DNA of 64,000 nucleotides from Acholeplasmataceae bacterium (GCA_030603805.1 JAUVXD010000003.1:62001-126000), one strand, 5' to 3'; numbered from the stretch's first letter, positions 45,442 to 55,325 are shown. Program-made: numbers and translations. Notes: generated from the sequence alone by a model not told the origin.

Positions 45442-45978
45442 ATGAACGAGAAAACAATTAAAAGTACAAAAAAGTATGCATGTTCTTTTTTAGAACTTTA
45501 TGAAGATGAAGTGATTTTAAGTAATGATAGACACGCATCCCGTGTTGTCATCAAACATCCAGGAGGTGCTTCTGTTCTTCCCATTACCATAGATCAAAAG
45601 ATTATTTTAACCAAACAGCATCGATATCCAATCGGACAAAATACGATTGAAATACCAGCTGGAAAGAAGGATTTTCTTGGAGAAGACGGTTTATCCTGTG
45701 CGATAAGAGAACTTGAAGAAGAAACAGGTTATATATCATCAAATATAAAACCAATTTATGCACTTCATCCGTGCTTAGGGTATTCGAATGAATTATTAGA
45801 TATTTTTATAGCTTTTGATTGCGTCAAAAAAGAACATCCAAAAGCCATGGATGAAGATGAACATATCGAAGTTATCTTAATCGATAAACAAGATATCTTA
45901 CCATTGCTTGAATCTGGACAAATTACAGACGGGAAGACAATTATCGCACTGCAATACTTTTTGATATATCATACTTGA
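45442..45978 (+). CDS. Nudix hydrolase, ADP-ribose pyrophosphatase type
   Basis: 178 aa. Nudix box EIPAGKKDFLGEDGLS then CAIRELEEETGYI (about residues 73-100), with one residue more than usual between the first Gly and the catalytic block. Layout and the following HPCLGYSNELLDIFIA fit ADP-ribose pyrophosphatases (NudF/YqkG). It hydrolyses ADP-ribose to AMP and ribose 5-phosphate. ATG 45442 follows TGAGGCAACCT. The next gene starts 7 bases on. Confidence 0.87.
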   Translation: MNEKTIKSTKKYACSFLELYEDEVILSNDRHASRVVIKHPGGASVLPITIDQKIILTKQHRYPIGQNTIEIPAGKKDFLGEDGLSCAIRELEEETGYISSNIKPIYALHPCLGYSNELLDIFIAFDCVKKEHPKAMDEDEHIEVILIDKQDILPLLESGQITDGKTIIALQYFLIYHT

Positions 45979-45985
45979 GGTTACC

Positions 45986-47134
45986 ATGGAAAAAAGAAAG
46001 ATTGATAAACAACAAGATTTGATTATGAATTTACTTAGACCTTTGGTCTATTTATGGATGCGTATAGATGCAAAAAGAAAAGTCATTCGGGGAGAAGGTG
46101 TTTCTTTTAGGAGAAAAGAGCCTTTTATTATGCTAGCAAATCACACATTTATGTTTGATGTTATTCATGTGCCATTACGTTTTAAAAATGTACCTTTTAT
46201 CGTTGCTAACCAAACATTATTTAAAAAACCTTCCACCAAATTTTTAGTTACACAAGTTGCTCATGTAATTGCTAAGCAAAAAGGACAAAGCGATACTGCA
46301 ACTGTTAGAGATTTGATAGGTGCCGTTAAAAGAGGGTATCCTATATTAATATTTCCTGAAGGGGATACAACGTTTTACGGAGAAACAAATTACATTGAAG
46401 AATCAACGATGAAGTTAATCAAAAAACTCGAAATTGATGTCATCACATGTAATGTTAGAGGGGGTTACTTATCGAAACCAAGATGGGCTATATCAAAACG
46501 TAAAAAAAGATATGCAGAATTTTACTATGAACTGACAATTCCAAAAGAAGAGATTAAGAATTTATCAGTCGATGAAATCAATGAAAAGATTAAAAAAGCA
46601 CTTTATCACAATGCCTATGACTATCAAAGAGTTCATCGGATTGCACATCCTGGAAAAAGACTTGCTGAAGGACTTGAAAATGTGGTTTATGTCTGTCCGG
46701 AATGTGAAGCAATTCATTCAATTCAAACAGAAAAAAATAGAATTTGGTGCACATCTTGTCATACAGAAGGTTTGATGGATAAATTTGGATTTATTCAAGG
46801 ATTTAAGTATGATAATTTAATTGAATGGAATCAGTTTCAAAGACAGTATCAAACAGAATTGAAGAAATCAATTGTTTCTAGCAAAGCCATGCTATATTAT
46901 CTCAACGAAGAAAACCAAGAACTTACACCTGTAGGCGATGTCTTATTGACATATAAAGATTATCATCTAAATTTTGAAGGTGCTTTGAATGAATCCATTC
47001 CTATTGATCAAATCATCAATCCGACCATCACATTTAGAAGAGATTTAGGGTTTATTTATCAGGACCGAAGCTTTTTAATCATCTTAGAAAAATCAACAGC
47101 AGGATTCCTTCGAATTCTTCAAAATAAGTATTAA
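45986..47134 (+). CDS. PlsC-type acyltransferase with C-terminal zinc ribbon
   Basis: 382 aa. PlsC block I is complete (MLANHTFMFD, H-x4-D, near residue 50) and block III is ILIFPEGDTTF near 116. After residue 225 a zinc-ribbon-like pair CPEC and CTSC is separated by 14 residues, followed by about 130 residues of mixed sequence. The whole layout repeats in the protein at 55326-56567, so they are paralogues. Transfer of a fatty acid to a glycerol or glycolipid at the membrane is likely; the ribbon's role is unknown. Confidence 0.78.
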   Translation: MEKRKIDKQQDLIMNLLRPLVYLWMRIDAKRKVIRGEGVSFRRKEPFIMLANHTFMFDVIHVPLRFKNVPFIVANQTLFKKPSTKFLVTQVAHVIAKQKGQSDTATVRDLIGAVKRGYPILIFPEGDTTFYGETNYIEESTMKLIKKLEIDVITCNVRGGYLSKPRWAISKRKKRYAEFYYELTIPKEEIKNLSVDEINEKIKKALYHNAYDYQRVHRIAHPGKRLAEGLENVVYVCPECEAIHSIQTEKNRIWCTSCHTEGLMDKFGFIQGFKYDNLIEWNQFQRQYQTELKKSIVSSKAMLYYLNEENQELTPVGDVLLTYKDYHLNFEGALNESIPIDQIINPTITFRRDLGFIYQDRSFLIILEKSTAGFLRILQNKY

Positions 47135-47140
47135 AATCAT

Positions 47141-47168
47141 TTTACATGTAAGCGCTTTAGCGTATAAT
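47141..47168 (+). promoter_or_regulatory. tdh-kbl promoter with cre-like box in the spacer
   Basis: TTTACA (47141-47146), 16-bp spacer, TATAAT (47163-47168). The cre-like box TGTAAGCGCTTTAG (47147-47160) fills the spacer, so binding would block RNA polymerase. Confidence 0.65.
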
Positions 47169-47213
47169 AGAAGTAAAGACACGTAACAATTAATTAAGGA
47201 GAATTTAAAAACA

Positions 47214-48251
47214 ATGGAAATGACAGCTTTCATTAAGGAAACACGAGGACCAGGCTTCAAGATGACGAAAAAGAAGGTTCCTAATGAGCTCAAGCCGGAT
47301 GAAGTTTTCATTCAGGTTTTAGCCACGTCAATTTGTGGAACAGATGTACATATTTATAAATGGGATCGCTGGAGTCAAGGTAGAATTAAACCACCTCTCA
47401 CTGTTGGCCATGAATTTTGTGGTAAAGTTTTAGCGATTGGTGATCAAGTGACCAATGTAAGAGTTGGTGATGTCGTTTCAGCGGAAACACATATCGTTTG
47501 TGGCACATGTGAATTTTGCCAAAGAGGCGAATATCACATTTGTGAAAACACGAAGATTATTGGTGTAGATACAGATGGTTGTTTTGCTGAATATGCAAAG
47601 ATGCCAGCTTATAATTTGATTGTCAATAACTCAAATATCGAACCTAAATATTTATCTATTCAAGAGCCACTTGGCAACGCAGTTCATACGATGCTTCATT
47701 TTGATATCACTGATAAAACCGTAGCAGTTGTTGGATGTGGTCCTATTGGATTAATGGGTGTGAATATTGCAAAAGCAGTGGGTGCTAAAAAAATCATTGC
47801 TATTGAAATTAATGAATATCGAATCCAATTAGCCAAAGAACTCGGGGCACATGTTGTGATTAATCCAATGAAAGAAAATGTAATTGATCGCGTATTAGAA
47901 GAAACTGGTGGCAAAGGTGTCGATGTTGTTACAGAGTTTTCTGGCAATAAAATGGCGATTGAACAAGCATTTAAATATATTAAACCTGGTGGTAAAATGT
48001 CGATGCTTGGTATCGTCGATTCGAATATTGAAATCGATTTATCCAATGATATCGTCTTTAAAGGTATTACCATTTATGGTGTTGTCGGTCGTAAAATGTT
48101 TCAAACTTGGGACCAAGTAACATTACTTGTTCAAAGTGGGAAACTAGATTTGAATAAAATTGTGACACATACATTTAGACTCACAGAAATGGAAGAGGCA
48201 ATGAAAGTGATGATGTCCGGAAACAGTGGAAAAGTCGTACTCATTCCATAA
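47214..48251 (+). CDS. tdh: L-threonine 3-dehydrogenase
   Basis: 345 aa zinc alcohol-dehydrogenase-family enzyme. Catalytic zinc Cys in TSICGTDVHIYKWD (about 42), GHEFCGKV, structural zinc CGTCEFCQRGEYHIC (about 97-111), NAD loop VVGCGPIGLMGV near 174. The ICGTDxHIYxWDxW pattern is specific to Tdh. It oxidises threonine to 2-amino-3-oxobutyrate. It pairs with kbl, 12 bases downstream. Confidence 0.95.
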   Translation: MEMTAFIKETRGPGFKMTKKKVPNELKPDEVFIQVLATSICGTDVHIYKWDRWSQGRIKPPLTVGHEFCGKVLAIGDQVTNVRVGDVVSAETHIVCGTCEFCQRGEYHICENTKIIGVDTDGCFAEYAKMPAYNLIVNNSNIEPKYLSIQEPLGNAVHTMLHFDITDKTVAVVGCGPIGLMGVNIAKAVGAKKIIAIEINEYRIQLAKELGAHVVINPMKENVIDRVLEETGGKGVDVVTEFSGNKMAIEQAFKYIKPGGKMSMLGIVDSNIEIDLSNDIVFKGITIYGVVGRKMFQTWDQVTLLVQSGKLDLNKIVTHTFRLTEMEEAMKVMMSGNSGKVVLIP

Positions 48252-48263
48252 AAGGGGCGTAAG

Positions 48264-49433
48264 ATGTCAAATTTAGAACAAAAGGTTAATGAGCTAAAAA
48301 CAACAGGAGTTTATCGTGAACTACCTGTCAATGAAGGGCCATGTGAAGCGATTATCAGGCTTAATGGTCATGATGTTATCAACTTATCATCTAACAATTA
48401 TCTTGGGTTTTCAAACCATCCAAGAATTAAAAAAGCAGCACAAAATGCCATTGAAAAGTATGGTGTCGGTGCAGGCGCAGTCAGAACAATAGTAGGTAAT
48501 ATGGACATCCATGAAGAACTTGATAGAGTCATTGCTAAGTTCAAACATGAGGAGGCTTGTATTGTCTTTCAATCTGGATTTGCATGCAATGCAGGTGTGA
48601 TTCAAGCCATCACAGATAAAGGTGATTTAATTATCTCTGATGAACTCAATCATGCTTCCATCATTGACGGTGTGAGACTTTCTAAGGCCGATCGTGCGGT
48701 TTATAAGCACTCAGACATGGATGATTTGAAACGTGTTTTAGAAGAAAAAAGAACGCAATACAATCAAGTGTTAATCATCACAGATGGGGTATTCTCTATG
48801 GATGGTGATATTGCAAAACTACCTGAGATTGTCAAGCTTGCGAAAGCATATAATGCCATGACTTATGTGGATGATGCTCATGGATCAGGTGTACTGGGTC
48901 GCTCAGGTAGAGGCACAGTTGACCATTTTGGTCTTCATGGACAAGTCGATTTCATTATTGGAACACTATCTAAAGCCATTGGTGTTGTTGGTGGTTATGT
49001 CTGTGGCTCAAAGGTGACACGTGAATGGTTGCTTCATCGAGGTAGACCCCTATTATTTTCGACTGCAATGATGCCAGCTGCAGCAGCAGCCATCATCGAA
49101 GCTTTTAAAATGCTTGAAGAAACAGAAGCATTCACAAATCAACTTTGGGATAATGCAAAGTATTTCAAGTCTAGGCTTAAAAACTTAGGTTTCGATATTG
49201 GAAAGAGTGAAACACCCATCACACCGATTATGGTTGGTGATGAAGCTAAAACAATTGCATTTTCAAAAGAACTTCTCAAACGTGGTGTTTATGTTTCAGG
49301 TATTGTTTTTCCGACAGTTCAAAGAGGTATGGGTAGAATTAGATGTATGGTTTCCGCATTACATCAAAAAAGTGATTTAGATCGTGCTGTGGATATTCTC
49401 TATCAAACAGCAAAAGACATGCAAATTTTATAG
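48264..49433 (+). CDS. kbl: Glycine C-acetyltransferase (2-amino-3-ketobutyrate CoA ligase)
   Basis: 389 aa PLP enzyme of the alpha-oxoamine synthase family. PLP Lys in [16 protein letters not shown] (about 236), [12 protein letters not shown] near 208, [13 protein letters not shown] at the N-terminus. It cleaves 2-amino-3-oxobutyrate with CoA to glycine and acetyl-CoA. Position after tdh fixes Kbl against BioF. AAAGGGGCGTAAG precedes the ATG. No clear terminator follows. Confidence 0.94.
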   Translation: MSNLEQKVNELKTTGVYRELPVNEGPCEAIIRLNGHDVINLSSNNYLGFSNHPRIKKAAQNAIEKYGVGAGAVRTIVGNMDIHEELDRVIAKFKHEEACIVFQSGFACNAGVIQAITDKGDLIISDELNHASIIDGVRLSKADRAVYKHSDMDDLKRVLEEKRTQYNQVLIITDGVFSMDGDIAKLPEIVKLAKAYNAMTYVDDAHGSGVLGRSGRGTVDHFGLHGQVDFIIGTLSKAIGVVGGYVCGSKVTREWLLHRGRPLLFSTAMMPAAAAAIIEAFKMLEETEAFTNQLWDNAKYFKSRLKNLGFDIGKSETPITPIMVGDEAKTIAFSKELLKRGVYVSGIVFPTVQRGMGRIRCMVSALHQKSDLDRAVDILYQTAKDMQIL

Positions 49434-49465
49434 AAAAATGATGAACTTCAAAGCATCTCATAAAA

Positions 49466-49502
49466 ATATATGATAATATAGTTTTATAAATATGTCATAT
49501 AT
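49466..49502. repeat. Spaced inverted repeat before the pseudo-ODP/HEAT-GT2 operon
   Basis: ATATATGA (49466-49473) and TCATATAT (49495-49502), 21 bases apart, directly before the ribosome site of the operon. AT-rich, so chance is possible. Confidence 0.35.
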
Positions 49503-49518
49503 TTAAGGGGTGTTTGTC

Positions 49519-51546
49519 ATGAATCAAGAAAAAAATATAAGCAATTCAATCGATAAGGTCCTACCTTTAGGACCTTTTATTGTCGATGAAAAGCATGCAT
49601 ATAACAGTTACTTAATTCAGGGGAAATCACTCAATATCTTGGTTGATGTCATGCCTATCCAAGTATTAGATTTGCAAAAAACTGCCATTCAAAAGACAAT
49701 TGAAATCAATCTATTAACACATATCATCATTCATGGGATGCATATGAGTTCCATTAATACCATGATTGAACTGATTGACGAAGGATTTAAAGGCATCATC
49801 ATCACTAATGCCTTTTTTGCTAGACAAATTAAAAATGCCCAACTACCTGTAGAGATTTTAACCATTGAATCTATGAATTATAAATGGGTTTTTGATAAAA
49901 AAGTCATCATGAATTTCATACCGATGGTTTTTCTACCTTATCCAGAGATGTTTATGACCTATCTTCAACCACTAGAAACTCTTTTTTCATCTAAACTTTA
50001 TTCCAATTATTATGAAGATTCGAAAAACATCACCCTAGATTATTTGAAACAAAGCATCTTTGATTATCATAAAGATAACATGCCAACCACTGAGTTTGTC
50101 AGGATCCCCTTAAGAGTTATTGATAAATTTGAAATCTCTCATATTTATCCACTCATGGGGCACATAATTCCCGAAAATGACATCGATCAAATCACGGACT
50201 ACTTACTTAAAATGGATTTTTATAATACCTATGTTGTTTACAAATTCAACGAAGCGCATGAAAAAGAAATCAATTTTATTGAAGTCATTAATCATATGAT
50301 TTTAAAATTAGAGCAGTATATTCCAAGAATCGAGATACTCAATACACTGATAGGAACACCTTTTTCACTGGATTCTAACACCTTACAACTCAAGAAATCC
50401 ACGTTATCCGGATACAAATTATGGCATGGATTTTTCGAACACATCTATATTAAGAAAGGCATTTCATGGTTATCTATTTTAGAACCGATGGTCAACCGGT
50501 ACGCAGAGCATCACTCCATTGAACTTCCCAATATTTTTCAGTCTCAAATCTTAGGTTTGACTGAGACACAAAAGAAACTTGAACTTGAAAAAGCCGATCT
50601 AGAGATCAAACTCAAAGAACTTAAAGATCAAGCAGATCAAGCAAGAGATGAAATACTCAAGTGTCCCATTACCCATCTTTATTACACTGAGGTACTCAAA
50701 AGAATGTTATCTCATGATATGACAGAATCTAAATCAGATCATGTAGCTTTGGGTTTAGCACTCGTTCAGCTCGATAATTTAAATGAAATTAACCGGAAAT
50801 ATGGTAAAGAAACTGGAGATGAAGCGATTCGAAATTTAGCGTATCAAATCGCACAGATTAAAAAAGATGAGAGTCTTATTTTTAAGCAAAATGGTCCAGG
50901 AATCTATATATATCTTCCAGAAACGAGTATCACAGAGCTGCAAGCTTGTTCTCTTGAACTTAGAAATAGCATCATGAAGTCCGATGTATTTTTAGAGGAC
51001 ACTTCAGTATCGATTGCGATTGTGACTCAAGATGAAATCATCAAGGATCAACCTGTTGAAGATCAAATCAAAGATCTATTTTCACTTCTAGAACGGCGGA
51101 TGATGCTTGCTAAAACTCAAGGTAAAGCATCTATTATAGATCAAACCTTTCAACTTCCTCAAATGGATGAAGGCTCAATTTTACTTGTCGATGAAGATGA
51201 AGTAAGCAGAAATATGCTCTATCGTATTTTTAATCGCATCCATTTTAGAGTGATGCTCGCAACCTCAGTTAAAGAAGCAATAGAGATTGTTAATAAGTCA
51301 CAAATCGATGTCATCATATCAGAAATTAATCTTTCAAAAATTGATGGGTTTACACTTAAGCAAATGCTTAATGAAACCAAAGCATATAAAGAAATTCCAT
51401 TCATCATGGTATCCCACAATAAGACTTTAGATAATATCAAACGGGGAAATACTTTGGATGTTGATCTTATATTAGAAAAACCTATTGTTCCTGATGAACT
51501 GATTGGGCATGTGAAACGTTTCAAGGATCGGAAGACGATGCTATGA
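49519..51546 (+). CDS. Pseudo-ODP beta-lactamase-fold / degenerate GGDEF / receiver-like protein
   Basis: 675 aa, three regions. (1) About 15-235: a flavodiiron (ODP) beta-lactamase fold traceable from AYNSYLIQGKSLNILVDV, LTHIIIHGMHMSS and PYPEMFMTYLQPLETLFSS. The usual H-x-E-x-D-H is HGMHMSS and later His/Asp ligands are absent, so no di-iron site. (2) A coiled coil near 345-380, then a GGDEF-like domain starting ILKCPITHLYYTEVLKR with GKETGDEAI, lacking a GG(D/E)EF active loop. (3) About 553-675: a receiver domain ILLVDEDEVSRNMLYRIF whose phospho-acceptor is Glu (VIISEINLSKIDG). All enzymatic sites look lost: a scaffold or ligand sensor (inference). ATG 49519 has AAGGGGTG upstream. ATGA overlap with the next gene. 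Confidence 0.75.
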   Translation: MNQEKNISNSIDKVLPLGPFIVDEKHAYNSYLIQGKSLNILVDVMPIQVLDLQKTAIQKTIEINLLTHIIIHGMHMSSINTMIELIDEGFKGIIITNAFFARQIKNAQLPVEILTIESMNYKWVFDKKVIMNFIPMVFLPYPEMFMTYLQPLETLFSSKLYSNYYEDSKNITLDYLKQSIFDYHKDNMPTTEFVRIPLRVIDKFEISHIYPLMGHIIPENDIDQITDYLLKMDFYNTYVVYKFNEAHEKEINFIEVINHMILKLEQYIPRIEILNTLIGTPFSLDSNTLQLKKSTLSGYKLWHGFFEHIYIKKGISWLSILEPMVNRYAEHHSIELPNIFQSQILGLTETQKKLELEKADLEIKLKELKDQADQARDEILKCPITHLYYTEVLKRMLSHDMTESKSDHVALGLALVQLDNLNEINRKYGKETGDEAIRNLAYQIAQIKKDESLIFKQNGPGIYIYLPETSITELQACSLELRNSIMKSDVFLEDTSVSIAIVTQDEIIKDQPVEDQIKDLFSLLERRMMLAKTQGKASIIDQTFQLPQMDEGSILLVDEDEVSRNMLYRIFNRIHFRVMLATSVKEAIEIVNKSQIDVIISEINLSKIDGFTLKQMLNETKAYKEIPFIMVSHNKTLDNIKRGNTLDVDLILEKPIVPDELIGHVKRFKDRKTML

Positions 51547-54374
51547 CAGAACGACATGCACTCATCATTTTAATAGGTTTTGTCTTGGTTGCACTTTTTT
51601 TGGTCATCTTAATCATTTATCAAAAATGGATTAACCAAAGACAAATTCAATTACAAGGTCTTGCAAGGGATTATTTATTTAAGAAATACTTCGATTCAGA
51701 AGATGTTTTTATGCCTTTTTCTGGCAAGTTCTTTTTTGATGCCTATATTGATATTGAAACACAAATTCAAATCGAACCTTCTGTTAGAGAACGTGTGATT
51801 ACAGATTTATTGATGACAAGATTTTGCAAAAATCAGTTCAAAAAGTTGTCGAGCATAAGTCCAAACAAACGGAAAATAGCAGCGTTTTACATTGGAGCAT
51901 TGGAATCAAAACTGGCAATTGATGCTTTGAAGTCTAGGATACTTATAGAAAAAAACGATAGTGTTCGGTTTTATTTAATCTATCAACTGAAAAAGCACAT
52001 GTCTAAAGTTGTTTTTGATTCAGTTATGGAATCGCTTGTTGGTTCAAGTGTTATCTATCAACGTTGGATTCGCACATTACTAAACAATGAATACATCAAT
52101 ATTAAAAACTATCTACACACTTATATGAATCGAAATGAAAAAGAGATAGTTTTATGCTTACTTGAACTTTCCTCAAAACATTCTGATTTACAACTAATGC
52201 AGTATGCTTTAGATATTTTTAATCAACTAAATCATAGTTTAGATATTAGACAAAATGCACTCAATGCAGTTTCAAAAATGCACCCTGATCAAGTTTTTAA
52301 GGAAGATTATTATCGACATGAACTTGAAGAGGTTAGAAGTATCGCTATCAAAGCTGGCGCTGAAGTCGTTAGGAAAGAGACATTAAACACCCTAGTTTCA
52401 CTCGTGAGCGGAGAATCATTAGATGATGACATCGTCGAATCACTTTCAAAAATCACCTATGAATCTAAAAATTTACTACTCTATCTTGTAGAATCCTATC
52501 AAAAAGTTACCAATCTTAATCAAAGAAGAGTTTATGCAAAAGTATTAGCACATCGCATCGATTATTTGGTTCTGAAACTGAAAAGTGATGGATTAACTTA
52601 TGTCAAACAAATTCTTGATGATATCTTAGCACTTCATATCGTCGAAGATTTCATTGATTTTGTGAATAAGAATAAAGATTTACTTGTAGAGAAAGATTTG
52701 CTTGGTCTAATTAAAAAACATATGGTTAAAGATGATTACTTATTAAATCAATTTTCGATTTATTTAGATCAAACGATTCTATCAAAATTAGGAATGATGA
52801 AAATGGCTCAACCCATCATTCCTAGAGAAAAAGCACCTGTAGAAAAGAATAAAATTGTTTTCATCATCTCTTGGATTACATTTGCATGCCTCATTTTTCC
52901 TTTGATATTCTTCCTTTCTAATTTCAATGATATTTTTTCTGGAAATATCCCTGTTTTTACATCTTTAGTAGTTCATGTCAATAGGTACTTAGTTATATAC
53001 TTTTTAAGTGTGAACTCAATATATCTCTTATTACTACTGCTCTCCATCAAAGGATCTAAGGATAGGCTTGATTTATGGCAAATCAAAAAACAAACCTTGC
53101 TTTTTGAGCATGATTTGTTGCCTTCCATCTCAATTATTGCACCTGCTTACAATGAAGAGCTTTCAATCATAGAAAGTATTACATCACTCCTCAATTTGAA
53201 ATATCCAAAATATGAAGTGATTGTCGTTAATGATGGTTCGAAAGATCATACCATCGATGTTTTAATTGAACACTTTAAGTTAGAAAGAAAACATCCATTT
53301 TTTAAGGAACGTATTAAAACAAGACCACTTCGTGGGGTTTATGTGAATAAATTAATTCCGAATCTCATCGTCATTGATAAAGTCAATGGTGGTAAAGCTG
53401 ATGCATTAAATTTAGGCATCAATGCAGCTAAAAATGATTATATTTGTGGGATTGATGCAGATTCACTTCTTGAAGAAGATGCACTTCTAAAATTGACCAG
53501 TATCACTTTAGACAGTACAGTTGAACATATTGCATTAGGTGGTAATATTGTTCCTGTCAATGGTTGTGTGGTTGATAAAGGTAAAATTGATCACCAAGGA
53601 CTTGGAAAAAAAGAAATCGTTAGATTTCAAACGCTTGAATACTTAAGAGCTTTTACAACAGGTCGTATTGGATGGGCAAAGCTTAGAAGTTTGATGATCA
53701 TCTCAGGCGCTTTTGGTCTTTTTAATCGAAAGTCTTTAATTGATACAGGGGGTTATTTAACCATTAGTGGGCAGCTTAAAAAAGACACAGTGGGAGAAGA
53801 TATGGAACTTGTGGTTAGACTCACTCACCAAGCCCTCTTAAAGAAGAAAAAATATCGTGTTGAATATGTTCATCATGCAAATTGCTATACTGAACTTCCT
53901 TCAGATTTAAAAACTTTACTTAAGCAGCGTAATAGATGGCAACGTGGATTACTAGATATCTTAAGTTATCATAGAAGTATGCTCTTTAATCCTAGATACA
54001 AGCAACCAGGACTCATTGCTTTCCCCTATTTTTTCATTTATGAAATGATTGGACCTTTCTTGGAAATGATTGGGTATCTCGCATTAATTGCAGGCTTACT
54101 CTTAGGTATATTAAATACAGGGCTTGTGTTATTACTCATAGCAGTGACCATAGGTTATGGTATGGTGATTTCGCTTTTCTCCCTTTGGATTGCAGAACGT
54201 AAAAACCAATTTTATAGCAACAAAGAAACGATGATTTTAATCTTTACAGCTATACTTGAGAACTTTGGCTATAGACAATTGATGAGTTTGCATCGTGTGG
54301 CATCCACGTTTTCAGCGATTCGAGAAAAAGGTGCATGGGGCACACAAAAAAGACAAGGCTTTGTCAAACAATAG
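51543..54374 (+). CDS. HEAT-repeat / processive family-2 glycosyltransferase fusion
   Basis: 943 aa. Helix 1 (about 6-28), then a roughly 400-residue helical HEAT-like region (for example SVRFYLIYQLKKHMSK and LEEVRSIAIKAGAEVVRKE), two helices (about 436-500), a GT2 catalytic domain and C-terminal helices. GT motifs: SIIAPAYNEE (about 529), VVNDGS (561), DAD (637), VGEDMEL (751) and QRNRW (794), the D, DxD, ED and QxxRW set of processive synthases such as PgaC, HasA and BcsA. It should polymerise and export a polysaccharide. No PilZ domain is visible, so control may pass through the HEAT region and the neighbours. Sugar unknown. Confidence 0.85.
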   Translation: MTERHALIILIGFVLVALFLVILIIYQKWINQRQIQLQGLARDYLFKKYFDSEDVFMPFSGKFFFDAYIDIETQIQIEPSVRERVITDLLMTRFCKNQFKKLSSISPNKRKIAAFYIGALESKLAIDALKSRILIEKNDSVRFYLIYQLKKHMSKVVFDSVMESLVGSSVIYQRWIRTLLNNEYINIKNYLHTYMNRNEKEIVLCLLELSSKHSDLQLMQYALDIFNQLNHSLDIRQNALNAVSKMHPDQVFKEDYYRHELEEVRSIAIKAGAEVVRKETLNTLVSLVSGESLDDDIVESLSKITYESKNLLLYLVESYQKVTNLNQRRVYAKVLAHRIDYLVLKLKSDGLTYVKQILDDILALHIVEDFIDFVNKNKDLLVEKDLLGLIKKHMVKDDYLLNQFSIYLDQTILSKLGMMKMAQPIIPREKAPVEKNKIVFIISWITFACLIFPLIFFLSNFNDIFSGNIPVFTSLVVHVNRYLVIYFLSVNSIYLLLLLLSIKGSKDRLDLWQIKKQTLLFEHDLLPSISIIAPAYNEELSIIESITSLLNLKYPKYEVIVVNDGSKDHTIDVLIEHFKLERKHPFFKERIKTRPLRGVYVNKLIPNLIVIDKVNGGKADALNLGINAAKNDYICGIDADSLLEEDALLKLTSITLDSTVEHIALGGNIVPVNGCVVDKGKIDHQGLGKKEIVRFQTLEYLRAFTTGRIGWAKLRSLMIISGAFGLFNRKSLIDTGGYLTISGQLKKDTVGEDMELVVRLTHQALLKKKKYRVEYVHHANCYTELPSDLKTLLKQRNRWQRGLLDILSYHRSMLFNPRYKQPGLIAFPYFFIYEMIGPFLEMIGYLALIAGLLLGILNTGLVLLLIAVTIGYGMVISLFSLWIAERKNQFYSNKETMILIFTAILENFGYRQLMSLHRVASTFSAIREKGAWGTQKRQGFVKQ

Positions 54375-54382
54375 GAGCATAT

Positions 54383-55279
54383 ATGAAATCACTACCTTTA
54401 ATGAAACAACTCTTTGAATCATTTCATGAGGCGATCTATATCGTTGATTCACAAAGAAGAATTCTTTATTTTAATCCGGTTGCAACAGAGATATCAGGGT
54501 TTTCTCAGGGAGAAACCGAAGGATTTTTCTGTTTTGATAATATGTTAAATCATATTGATCAAGCGGGTAAAAATTTATGTATTGATGGATGCCCTTTAGT
54601 CGATGCTATTTATCATAATCGAGTTGAGGATCATATGGTATTTCTTCATCATAAAGCAGGACACCGTGTTAAGGTTCATGTTAGAGCTATTCCAATTGTT
54701 GAAGAGGATCAAGTTGTCGGCGCAATTGAAGTATTTACCAATGAATCAGCAAAGAATCTGATTGAAGAAGAATTAAACATTAAAGATCGACTTTTGATGA
54801 TAGATCCTTTAACATCACTGTTTAATCGCCGGTTTCTAGATGAAAGATTAACTCATATCATTGATGAATCAAATGATAAGACGTATGGTGTATTATTTTT
54901 TGATATTGATAATTTTAAATCAATTAATGATGTTTTTGGTCATCTTTATGGAGATGAAATCTTAAAAGTCGTTGCAAAAACAATTCAGTTAAATTTAAAA
55001 GATACAGATTTTGTGATTAGATTTGGTGGAGAAGAAATGATTGCTATATTGCCAGATGTGACGCAAATCACATTATTTCAAATTGCTGAGGTTTTAAGAC
55101 AACTCATTCATCAAACCAAACCAAGACTGCCAGAGCATGATTATCAAATGAGTGTCTCTATTGGCGCAACAATACTTAAAAACGATGAATCTTTAACCGA
55201 TGCGATTCATCGCGCGGATCAAGCGATGTATCAGGCTAAAAAAACAGGAAAAGATCGAACCATTTATTTAGAGTCATAA
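54383..55279 (+). CDS. PAS-GGDEF diguanylate cyclase
   Basis: 298 aa, soluble. PAS domain (about 8-120) with LFESFHEAIYIVDSQRRILY; it contains three Cys (CFDN, CIDGC) that could bind metal or sense redox (inference). The linker leads to a GGDEF domain with DPLTSLFNRRFLDERL (about 140), FFDIDNFKSINDVFGH and active loop RFGGEEM, so catalysis is likely. The inhibitory RxxD site is absent. ATG 54383 has TAGGAGCATAT upstream and lies 8 bases after the HEAT-GT2 gene. It likely makes c-di-GMP for this locus. Confidence 0.88.
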   Translation: MKSLPLMKQLFESFHEAIYIVDSQRRILYFNPVATEISGFSQGETEGFFCFDNMLNHIDQAGKNLCIDGCPLVDAIYHNRVEDHMVFLHHKAGHRVKVHVRAIPIVEEDQVVGAIEVFTNESAKNLIEEELNIKDRLLMIDPLTSLFNRRFLDERLTHIIDESNDKTYGVLFFDIDNFKSINDVFGHLYGDEILKVVAKTIQLNLKDTDFVIRFGGEEMIAILPDVTQITLFQIAEVLRQLIHQTKPRLPEHDYQMSVSIGATILKNDESLTDAIHRADQAMYQAKKTGKDRTIYLES

Positions 55280-55325
55280 AATATTTGATATGATGAATAT
55301 GAGAGTATAGAAAAGGTGACATGAC

